Part shown: piece by piece, positions 35,670 through 42,601 of the stretch
Position numbering within the stretch: position 1 is the stretch's first letter
Layout: every line of letters begins with the position of its first letter
DNA from: a virus
Length of the DNA: 64,000 nt
Virus record (IMG/VR): IMGVR_UViG_3300034073_004354
Location: 1 to 64,000 of that record
Direction: 5' to 3' (one strand)
The notes under the pieces: generated by a model
What the model was told of the DNA's origin: nothing
The model's database searches: none
What the model saw: only the letters and a program-made list of their open reading frames with translations
Made by a program: the position numbers and the translations under genes

Positions 35670-36923
35670 TTATTGAACTATTCTTAGCTTAGTTGTGCTG
35701 ACGTTAGTTATTTCACAATCTTGTTCTTCATCACCACGAGGTACCTGGCTTGATAATCCAGAAGCTAAAGTAATGTTGTGATTGCCATTAGCGTTAATAA
35801 CATCAGCAACTATAGAACCATAAAAAGAAGCATTGCCATTTGGGTAGACTGTTGATTCTGGTGCATAAATGGTTCCATTAAAAGTGCTAGAGCCATTTAT
35901 TCTAACTACTCTTTCACCAATAACCCTTATCTCAAAACACTCCGGATGATCTGCATTGCCAGTAACACCACCATTTAAATTTACATTACCATTAACATAT
36001 AAAATGGTTGGACTAGTACATCCATCAGATGTGCCAGAAATATTAATCATTTCTCTTGCCGTTCTTTGCTCCAAATCACCATCAACATAATAAACTTCAC
36101 CTTCTTGAAGTGTAGTGACTATAGTTGTATTAGAACCCCTACCCACACGAACACCATTAGGTAGGGCATGATAACTTTCAGGATAATCCACTGGACTGAT
36201 TGGAATTTCCATACCCATAGGTGTAGAGTCGCCTGTGAAGTTATAAGCAGAACCCCTAGAGTCTATGCAAGGGGTTCCTACATCATATTCACAATCTGGA
36301 CCCATATGAATATCTATTCCGTTTTGTACATTAAGACTACCGCCCAAAGTTATCCCACCGGAGTTAGTACAAGCAGATGCGCCGGCAGTTACCTCATCTA
36401 TTCTTAGATCAAAATTTCCACTTAGTTCCAATTGAGAATTGGCAAAGATTAAGCAGGGCCAATCACCATCGTTAGTAGGGACACACTCTTCTTCTAAGGT
36501 AGCAACCTTACCAGCAATAGAAGTTGCATGAACATGGTAAGTATAGTATCCAAACATTCCACCAAATATAGATGGAATATTGGATTCTGTAGTTATTTTT
36601 ACATAATCACCATTATCCATATCTAAGATCCACTCACCACCTTGATTAAAGGTACCAATTTCAGTGGTAACATTTTCAGAGGTTATAGTGGCTCCATAGA
36701 CGGTATGGCTTGTAGCAATAGAGGTTGCTTCTTCAGATACAGTAGTAGTGTTATTACTACCATCATCTTCACTGCCAAGATAGGCGGCGGAAGAAATTGC
36801 GGAAGTATCTGCGGCAGTTTGCAACTGCGCCTTAGAATAAGTCATAAGACCATAATCTATGGAAAGCGCTGCAAATCCAATAAATATGGGAAGTGAAATA
36901 CTAAAATAAGTAGCAGTAGACAT
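35670..36923 (-). CDS. TadG/Flp-pilus-like protein with N-terminal membrane helix
   Basis: 417 residues. The N-terminus (STATYFSISLPIFIGFAALS, then IDYGLMTYSKAQLQTAADTSAISSAAYL) matches the start of TadE/TadG-type pseudopilins: one hydrophobic helix followed by a helix with the AxxxQxxADxxALAxA pattern. A beta-rich extracellular part with paired cysteines follows (about 130-300). The C-terminus has NGSSTFNGTIYAPESTVYPNGN, a beta-solenoid or polymer-forming repeat. In bacteria such proteins assemble Tad pili or the outer surface. In a phage genome this is unexpected and looks host-derived. It lies inside the dnaE gap and has a TATAAATA box just upstream. Confidence 0.7.
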   Translation of the reverse strand: MSTATYFSISLPIFIGFAALSIDYGLMTYSKAQLQTAADTSAISSAAYLGSEDDGSNNTTTVSEEATSIATSHTVYGATITSENVTTEIGTFNQGGEWILDMDNGDYVKITTESNIPSIFGGMFGYYTYHVHATSIAGKVATLEEECVPTNDGDWPCLIFANSQLELSGNFDLRIDEVTAGASACTNSGGITLGGSLNVQNGIDIHMGPDCEYDVGTPCIDSRGSAYNFTGDSTPMGMEIPISPVDYPESYHALPNGVRVGRGSNTTIVTTLQEGEVYYVDGDLEQRTAREMINISGTSDGCTSPTILYVNGNVNLNGGVTGNADHPECFEIRVIGERVVRINGSSTFNGTIYAPESTVYPNGNASFYGSIVADVINANGNHNITLASGLSSQVPRGDEEQDCEITNVSTTKLRIVQ

Positions 36924-36926
36924 TTT

Positions 36927-36937
36927 GTATACCTAGA
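36927..36937. repeat. Direct repeat GTATACCTAGA, copy 2
   Basis: This is the second copy of the 11-mer at 35580-35590, located 4 nt upstream of the TadG-like start codon. On the minus strand it reads TCTAGGTATAC, giving a weak ribosome-binding site (AGG). Confidence 0.4.
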
Positions 36938-36943
36938 ATTTGT

Positions 36944-36951
36944 TATTTATA
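36944..36951 (-). promoter_or_regulatory. Candidate T4-type late promoter box TATAAATA
   Basis: The octamer TATAAATA lies 21-28 nt upstream of the TadG-like start codon, in the short AT-rich spacer after the tnpB gene. With the window's sigma-like factor it fits a T4-style late promoter. An AT-rich background makes chance matches possible. Confidence 0.45.
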
Positions 36952-36981
36952 GTTACAATAAATATTGAAAAATATTCTTTT

Positions 36982-38196
36982 TCAAGATTTAATCTCTGTT
37001 TTCTGGGCAACAGGGACTATACACTCCTGTTCTAAAGGTAACCAATAAAATCCTGTTCTATTAATCCCCTTTAATCGTTGTTCCCTGCTAATTGCAGGCA
37101 ACTGAAGGGCAATATTCTGGGATGCATTTAAATCCGAGTTTCCTGTGTATCCACAGGATCTGCATTTAAATAACAATCCTTTCCTATTCCCCTTACGAAC
37201 CCAACCGCACTGGAAACACCTTTGACTTGTGTAAGTAGGGCTAACCTTAATAATCTGGACACCAGCATCTTTAAGTTTAGAATCCAACTTTTCAAATAGT
37301 TCCCTGTAATTCCAATGAGAAAGGTTGCGGCTTGACTTTCTTCCCTTTCTCATATTTCTAATGTTCTCCCTTCTAACTACCTTTATATTCTGTATATTCA
37401 GTCTGTTTACAGACCAATTTATGTAGTTAGTACGGTGTGCTTCTGCTCTCCTAAATCCCTTGGAACCCTTTTTCTTCCTTGCTAATTTTTGACAAATAGC
37501 TTTGTAATTGTGACCATGGTTATCCTTGTCAACTACTTGACCATTTGAACAAGACAAAATAGAATTTTGCCCTATATCTATCCCTAGGGTTTCCCCAGAT
37601 TCCCTTTCTCTAGGTTCCTCCAATTCAAAACCAAACGTTATGGAATCTTTTGATAACCTAACTCCTGCTTTTAGTGTTCCTGAGGCTAACATTTTATTGA
37701 AGTGCTTTGTTTTCTTAAAAGGTATCTTTATAGTTAGCTTATTACCAAGAGAAGATAGGGTTACCCAACCATCGAAGATGGTATCATTATCCAAGTCTAT
37801 TTTAACAAACCTAGAATCTAACTCTGGTTTAATATCTCCAACTAAAGGCTTTGAAGCAATATTTTTGTTATAGATTTGCTGAATTTTTCTGGCTTTCTTA
37901 AACATACCTTGAGCATTGAACTTATTTATTTGCCAAAGCCTTCGGCTTTGTTTAGCTTTAGTTCCACGGACAATAGCAGAAGCCTGTTTACCAGCAGCTT
38001 GCAATGCTCTTGCAGATAACCAAGTTTGAATCTGGGAAGTTATTCTCTTATCAAGCAGGGCAGGAATTTTATCCATATCCCAAAGGGGATCTATGAAAAG
38101 GGTAGTAACCCTCTGGTATTCTGCAATAAAAAGGGAAAGGTTTTCCATTTTAACCTTTCTGCAGAATTTGGTAGTTACTTTAGTTGACTTTACCAT
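36982..38196 (-). CDS. tnpB: TnpB-family RNA-guided nuclease (IS200/IS605 or IS1341 type)
   Basis: 404 residues, normal length for TnpB. The N-terminal wedge/REC-like part is basic and helical. The RuvC-like core has LGIDIGQNSILSCSNG (first Asp, about 206), VVRRENIRNMRK (Glu, about 274) and SDLNASQNIALQ (third acidic, about 353). A zinc finger CFQCG/CRSCG (about 327-350) lies between the last two. The catalytic DED set therefore looks intact. No tnpA transposase was found nearby. TnpB uses an RNA from its own 3' end to cut DNA. Placed within the dnaE gap, it could act as the homing-type nuclease of this fractured locus. Confidence 0.92.
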   Translation of the reverse strand: MVKSTKVTTKFCRKVKMENLSLFIAEYQRVTTLFIDPLWDMDKIPALLDKRITSQIQTWLSARALQAAGKQASAIVRGTKAKQSRRLWQINKFNAQGMFKKARKIQQIYNKNIASKPLVGDIKPELDSRFVKIDLDNDTIFDGWVTLSSLGNKLTIKIPFKKTKHFNKMLASGTLKAGVRLSKDSITFGFELEEPRERESGETLGIDIGQNSILSCSNGQVVDKDNHGHNYKAICQKLARKKKGSKGFRRAEAHRTNYINWSVNRLNIQNIKVVRRENIRNMRKGRKSSRNLSHWNYRELFEKLDSKLKDAGVQIIKVSPTYTSQRCFQCGWVRKGNRKGLLFKCRSCGYTGNSDLNASQNIALQLPAISREQRLKGINRTGFYWLPLEQECIVPVAQKTEIKS

Positions 38197-38255
38197 GATT
38201 TATATAGAAATATTACTATAATTTTAAATTTATTTTAATAAATAATATAAAGGAA

Positions 38256-38714
38256 TCAAATACATTCTTCAGAGCAGAAGTTACCCTCTTCACCACATAC
38301 TATAAAAGTATTAGGAATTACACCTTTACATTTATAAGTCTTCATTTTTTTAGTCCATTCCTCTTTGGTTTGGCATTCTTCTAAGGAAATTAATAAAGCC
38401 TCCACTTCGTTGGTTTCTTTTAAAATAAAAGTCATCCAGCCTTGGAAGTTACCAACCCGCCAAACATTTGCACCGAAATGGTAAGCATACAAATCTTCTT
38501 TTTGAAAGTGTTCCCTATTTAATTTTATTAAGCCACCTAATGTAGCATGGTCACTGAAGTCTGGAATGGCACCATCCGGTGGCAACAAGCCTTCATCATT
38601 AATCCTACCACAAATATTTATATCAAGTGGAAAAAACCAACGCATACCTGGCAACCACTTCCAATTCTTACAGATTAAAGTTTTGAGTCCTAAATCTATT
38701 TTGTCTTGCAGCAT
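38256..38714 (-). CDS. Unknown protein in the dnaE gap
   Basis: 152 residues with many Trp, Phe, Gly and Cys (WKWLPGMRWFFPLDI, YHFGANVWRVGNFQGWMTF). It ends in a cysteine pair (FIVCGEEGNFCSEECI), perhaps a metal site. The first 110 residues look like a compact globular domain of mixed strands. No family was recognised. It is the first gene upstream of tnpB, with a 59-bp AT-rich spacer between them. Confidence 0.45.
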   Translation of the reverse strand: MLQDKIDLGLKTLICKNWKWLPGMRWFFPLDINICGRINDEGLLPPDGAIPDFSDHATLGGLIKLNREHFQKEDLYAYHFGANVWRVGNFQGWMTFILKETNEVEALLISLEECQTKEEWTKKMKTYKCKGVIPNTFIVCGEEGNFCSEECI

Positions 38715-38740
38715 GTTATTTATCTTTTGTCCAAATTATT

Positions 38741-39061
38741 TTAGTTACTATCTAATGCTGCTCTAACTGCTGCATCTTTAGATTCTAGCAATTTTCTAAG
38801 TGCAACTTCTGTTTCAGGGCTATAAGGCGCTCGTCTAGCAACTTGTTCGGCCAACTCAGCAAATGGTCTTGAAACCTCTTGTAACTTTGGTGGTAAATGA
38901 TCAAATTTGAAATATTTTAAAGTTGGTGATAATTGGTATTGACTATAAACAACCAAATCATTTAAAGTCGGTACTGGCATAGAAACCATAACCTCACCAG
39001 AACGAACCTTGGCACATCCATTTGCCATACAATCTGGATTTGCACAACAGCATGTAATCAT
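38741..39061 (-). CDS. Small cysteine-cluster protein in the dnaE gap, unknown
   Basis: 106 residues. The N-terminus has six cysteines in 17 residues (MITCCCANPDCMANGC), suited to a metal-bound knot. The rest is helical with a Pro/Leu/Tyr stretch, and the C-terminus is rich in Ala, Glu and Lys. No family was recognised. It is preceded by a good ribosome-binding site (GGAGGAG). Confidence 0.45.
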   Translation of the reverse strand: MITCCCANPDCMANGCAKVRSGEVMVSMPVPTLNDLVVYSQYQLSPTLKYFKFDHLPPKLQEVSRPFAELAEQVARRAPYSPETEVALRKLLESKDAAVRAALDSN

Positions 39062-39106
39062 ATAAACTCCTCCCTTTAAATTGTTTTACAAATTAAACTA
39101 AGATTT

Positions 39107-39403
39107 TCATCCATAATGTTCGCTATTTTTAATTGCTGTAATTATATCTTCATAAGCAGCAGCGCACAGCGGAATGTCAGCAGATTCCATTCTTTTGTTG
39201 AGAAATTCTAAGATTAATTTTCTCTCTCGCATTTCTCCCAAAACCTCACTGGCTTCTGGTGGTGGCCAAGACGATCTTGCTTCATAATCCTGAATTATAT
39301 TATCTGCTTTGCTTACTAGTTGCCAGACCCATTCTGCTGCAAACTCTTTATCCTCCAGCCTAAGAAAAAACTCCTCAATAAAATCATCTTTTGTGTACAG
39401 CAT
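39107..39403 (-). CDS. Small helical protein directly after DnaE-N, unknown
   Basis: About 98 residues. The ATG at 39403 has GAGGG 5 nt upstream, so it is preferred over a TTG at 39424 that would overlap DnaE-N. The protein is acidic and helical (DFIEEFFLRLEDKEFAAEWVW), with a short Pro-rich turn (SSWPPPEASE). It is the first gene downstream of DnaE-N. No motif was recognised. Confidence 0.5.
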   Translation of the reverse strand: MLYTKDDFIEEFFLRLEDKEFAAEWVWQLVSKADNIIQDYEARSSWPPPEASEVLGEMRERKLILEFLNKRMESADIPLCAAAYEDIITAIKNSEHYG

Positions 39404-39410
39404 AACACCC

Positions 39411-39719
39411 TCACTTATTAACAACTATTTCTAATTTATCTTCTAAAATTTTCCAGAGCGGCAACATTTCGCCTGTATTAGTTCTAAATTTATGATTGAT
39501 TGTACAAACTGTTTTTGAGCCATCGTCTAATTCTACTTCAAATACTTTTAATTTTCCGTGATAATGATTATCCTTGACAGGGATCATAATATCTTGTCCC
39601 GTTTCTTCATTTCTGCTACGAACCCAACAGCCTGGTTCAACATTTCTGATTGGAATATCTTTCCACTCTCTAGCATCAGAATCTCTGTATACCCGGATTA
39701 ATTCATCAAACTTCAAGGA
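39411..39719 (-). other. N-intein of the split DnaE intein
   Basis: 102 residues from Ser783 to the stop codon (at 39411-39413). Block A is SLKFDELI, with Ser in place of Cys as the first nucleophile. Block B is KTVCTINHKF, with the TxxH motif. Splicing to the partner at 34625-34735 restores YGFNR-SHSVSYSH. No endonuclease domain is present. Confidence 0.92.
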
Positions 39720-42065
39720 GCGATTAAAGCCATATAATCCGAATGGTTCGATTTGCTCATCCCAAATTCTTTTGGCTTCTTCATATTTCATACCAGATAC
39801 TTTCATGCAGTCAGCAATAAAGTTAGCCTCTGTTTTTAAAACTAGATCTGGATCTTTACCTTTTAATTTTGTAATTTTCCTTAGTGCATCTGCTTGGTTA
39901 AGATCCCAACCTGCACAATCCTTGGCAATGGTCATCATGCCTTCTTCATAAAGAGAAACACCATAAGTCTTCTTTAATGAATTTTCCATTTTAGGATGGA
40001 TGTATTCGATTTCTTCTACTCCAAGTTTTCTGTTGATATAATCGTTCCTCTGTTCTGGTGAACAAGAAGGTCTGCCTAGTGCATTAATGTCAGAAATTTC
40101 TTCAATATTTTTTGGCTTAATCTTCATACAAAGTGGGGTAAGTGATGACTCCAATTGAAAGACGCCGGCAGTTTCACCACGTCCAATCATTTTAAAAGTT
40201 TCTGTATCACCTAAGGGAATATCTTCAATAGTTATTTTTTTACTTTTGGTTTCTTGAATTATATTAAAGGTATCAGTAATTACGTTTAATGTATTTAGAC
40301 CAAGAAGATCCATTTTAACTAGACCGAAATCTTCGCACCTAGTTTTCTCCCATTGGGTAACCACCAAGCCGGTTTCTGCATCAATTCTAAGGGGGACAAT
40401 CTCGTATAGTGGACGATCACTAATTACAACCCCAGCGGCATGAACACTCCAATTCCTTGTCAGTCCTTGAAGCTTGCAGGCATTTTCATATAGTTCTGGA
40501 TATTTCTTCATATATGAAGCAAACTCTTTACTTTCTTTCATTGCCTGTTCTACTGTCTCTGTATCTGGCATGATAGAAGTTAAATGATTTGCAATTTTAA
40601 AGGCTTCTGATTTATCACCACCTAGCTCTAGACTTCTAGCTACGTCTTTAATAATCACCTTTGGTGACAGTGTAGACCAATTGCTGATGGAAGCGACTTT
40701 ATCTTCCCCATATTTTTCTTTCAGATATTCTTTCACCTTGGCCGGGTCTGCGAAGTCTGAGTCAATATCTGGAAAGCTTTTCTTTTCTTTATTCTGAAAT
40801 CTTTCAAACAGGAGGTCGTACTTAATGGGGTCAACTGTAGTGATGCCAGTTAAAAATGCAACAATAGAGCCGGCACAACTTCCTCTTGCAGGCGAGCAAG
40901 GCATTCCTTGTGACTTAGCCCAATTTACGAAGTCTGCCACAATAAGCATATAAGAAGAAAAGTTTTTCTCTTCCATTACACTTAATTCTTTTTTAACCCT
41001 ATCCCAGTATTCTTTCTTCTGTTCATCTTCTAGATGGCCTAATTTTTCTTTAAATCCGGCCATACATTTATATCTCAAATAGGACTTATCTTCTTCTATA
41101 TCAGGACAAACCTTGGAAGACCAACCCTTAAATTTTTGATATTCGTTTTCTTTTTGAACTGGAAACTTAGGAAGAATCGCACCCTTTGGTTCAATATAGG
41201 TAGGATTATCACAGGCGTTTAAAATCTTGATAGAATTCTCCATGCCTTTCTTGGCAACATCTGGACCAAAGAAGGATGTAATTTCTTCATATGTTTTAAG
41301 GTACATATCTTGCACGCCATAACGAAATCTATCAGGATCGTTGATTGGCTTTTTGTCTTTAATAGCTAACATAAAATCGTGATACTTGGCATGGTCTTTA
41401 TCTCGATAGTGGGCATCACAAGTAATAACATAGGGGATGCTCTTATCATGCGATAGTCGAATCATTGCTTCATTTAGCTTTCTCTGGCTAACTTCCTTGC
41501 CAGTTTTGCCTGTAGCCTGGAGGTCATGTGGCTGGATTTCAAGAAAGAATCTATCTTTAAAAATAGCATTAAATCGATCAAGATAACAAAGAGCTTCTTG
41601 CTCATTTCCTTCTGTAATTAAAGTTTTGGCAATCAAACCATTAGAACAAGCGGTAAGGGCAATAACACCCTGGTTGAACTGCTCGATATGTTCCCAAGAA
41701 ATTCTGGGCGTTTGTTTACCCATATACCCAGAGACTTGGTTGCGGTAAGCCTCATAATTTAGTCGTAGAATATTTCGATAACCTACTTCATTTTGTGCAA
41801 GTAGAACAAGGTGATAATTCTTCTTATCAGATAGATCTGGTGCGAAGTACGCCTCCATACCTGGAATTAACTTAACGCCATGCTTCTTACTTGCTTTCCA
41901 AGCATCAAAAATAGCTGTCATAGTACCATGATCTGTGACTGCTACGCCTGGATGATCTACTTCTTTAGCGCGAATAAAAAGGTCTTCCACATCATTCATA
42001 CCATCCAAAGGTGAACCCAATTCAGTATGGTTGTGCAAAGACACAAATGGTCCTGAAATACCCAT
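39411..42065 (-). CDS. dnaE-N: DNA polymerase III alpha, N-terminal half with N-intein
   Basis: 884 residues. The PHP domain opens with SLHNHTELGSPLDGM (metal-binding His residues), then VTDHGTM and GMEAYF. The palm has ARGSCAGSIVAFLTGIT and FPDIDSDF (about 428-435, catalytic Asp pair). GLTRNWSVHAAGVVISD and GRGETAGVFQLES are typical alpha-subunit motifs. The extein ends YGFNR at residue 782, after which a 102-residue N-intein runs to the stop. No proofreading exonuclease is fused. The start has a strong GGAGG site. With DnaE-C the spliced enzyme would be about 1089 residues, close to bacterial DnaE. Confidence 0.94.
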   Translation of the reverse strand: MGISGPFVSLHNHTELGSPLDGMNDVEDLFIRAKEVDHPGVAVTDHGTMTAIFDAWKASKKHGVKLIPGMEAYFAPDLSDKKNYHLVLLAQNEVGYRNILRLNYEAYRNQVSGYMGKQTPRISWEHIEQFNQGVIALTACSNGLIAKTLITEGNEQEALCYLDRFNAIFKDRFFLEIQPHDLQATGKTGKEVSQRKLNEAMIRLSHDKSIPYVITCDAHYRDKDHAKYHDFMLAIKDKKPINDPDRFRYGVQDMYLKTYEEITSFFGPDVAKKGMENSIKILNACDNPTYIEPKGAILPKFPVQKENEYQKFKGWSSKVCPDIEEDKSYLRYKCMAGFKEKLGHLEDEQKKEYWDRVKKELSVMEEKNFSSYMLIVADFVNWAKSQGMPCSPARGSCAGSIVAFLTGITTVDPIKYDLLFERFQNKEKKSFPDIDSDFADPAKVKEYLKEKYGEDKVASISNWSTLSPKVIIKDVARSLELGGDKSEAFKIANHLTSIMPDTETVEQAMKESKEFASYMKKYPELYENACKLQGLTRNWSVHAAGVVISDRPLYEIVPLRIDAETGLVVTQWEKTRCEDFGLVKMDLLGLNTLNVITDTFNIIQETKSKKITIEDIPLGDTETFKMIGRGETAGVFQLESSLTPLCMKIKPKNIEEISDINALGRPSCSPEQRNDYINRKLGVEEIEYIHPKMENSLKKTYGVSLYEEGMMTIAKDCAGWDLNQADALRKITKLKGKDPDLVLKTEANFIADCMKVSGMKYEEAKRIWDEQIEPFGLYGFNRSLKFDELIRVYRDSDAREWKDIPIRNVEPGCWVRSRNEETGQDIMIPVKDNHYHGKLKVFEVELDDGSKTVCTINHKFRTNTGEMLPLWKILEDKLEIVVNK

Positions 42066-42123
42066 ATTTCCTCCAGAATATTCTTTTGAAATTATTGCAA
42101 TATTCTCTTTTGTTTAGAAACAA

Positions 42124-42150
42124 ATGGGCCGCCTTATTTTGGCGGCCCAT
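42124..42150 (-). terminator. Strong terminator between the coiled-coil gene and dnaE-N
   Basis: Perfect 10-bp stem ATGGGCCGCC/GGCGGCCCAT with a 7-nt loop and AT-rich flanks. It terminates the upstream unit ending at 42163. The 58 bp to the dnaE-N start (42066-42123) must then hold the replicase promoter. They contain a repeated AGAATATT but no clear -35/-10 pair. Confidence 0.85.
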
Positions 42151-42162
42151 ATTTTATTTGTT

Positions 42163-42579
42163 TTAATCTACCAGATCGGCAATGTTAGTGTATACTTCTG
42201 TAGTAATTTTAGGATCGATATCCTGTTTTAGCATCTTAATGGCTGCATCAATTTCTTTCTTTGGAACACCATTTTGCTTTGCATCAGAAATTAGCTGACG
42301 CTTTTCATCTACCGCCTCTTCAACTTGTTCTACATAACTTTGGATGGTGGTGCTATTTTGGATTAAGGCTTTTCTCTCTTCCTTTAAGGATTTGATTTGC
42401 TCATCAATATTTTCAATCTCACTGTTGGAAAGGATAGCCTCGCGCAAATCTGCTTTAGCATCACGAATTTTATCTCCCAATTCAGAAAGACTCTTTACAA
42501 ACTGTCTAACGGTTTCCTTGTCTGCTACCTTGGGCTCGGTAGCCAATGGATTAAAACTAGCCACAAATTCACTTGACAT
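42163..42579 (-). CDS. Coiled-coil protein, unknown
   Basis: 138 residues, mostly a long coiled coil (about 25-115) with regular Leu/Ile spacing and many Lys/Glu. A short leading segment (FVASFNPLATEPK) precedes it. It is the last gene of the unit carrying the 2675-residue protein and is followed by a strong terminator. It may be a partner or chaperone of the giant protein. Confidence 0.45.
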   Translation of the reverse strand: MSSEFVASFNPLATEPKVADKETVRQFVKSLSELGDKIRDAKADLREAILSNSEIENIDEQIKSLKEERKALIQNSTTIQSYVEQVEEAVDEKRQLISDAKQNGVPKKEIDAAIKMLKQDIDPKITTEVYTNIADLVD

Positions 42580-42601
42580 TCAGCCTCCTCAAACATTTAT
42601 A

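Larger units (their letters stand above)
36924..37120 (-). ncRNA. Possible omega-RNA (reRNA) region at the 3' end of tnpB
   Basis: TnpB guide RNAs are transcribed from the 3' end of the gene and the flank beyond it. Here the last part of the coding region holds inverted repeats such as AACAGG/CCTGTT and TTGCCTGC/GCAGG. They are followed by a 58-bp AT-rich spacer that could provide the guide. The element's right end cannot be defined by eye, so boundaries are approximate. Confidence 0.3.

Noticed and set aside
36982-38196. Complete IS200/IS605 element
   Set aside because: No TnpA gene and no recognisable subterminal hairpin pair at both ends could be found, so only tnpB is annotated.
38741-39061. 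Cysteine-cluster gene considered as a ferredoxin or zinc finger of known family
   Set aside because: Spacing (CCC-x4-C-x4-C) does not match any family recognised by eye; kept as unknown.
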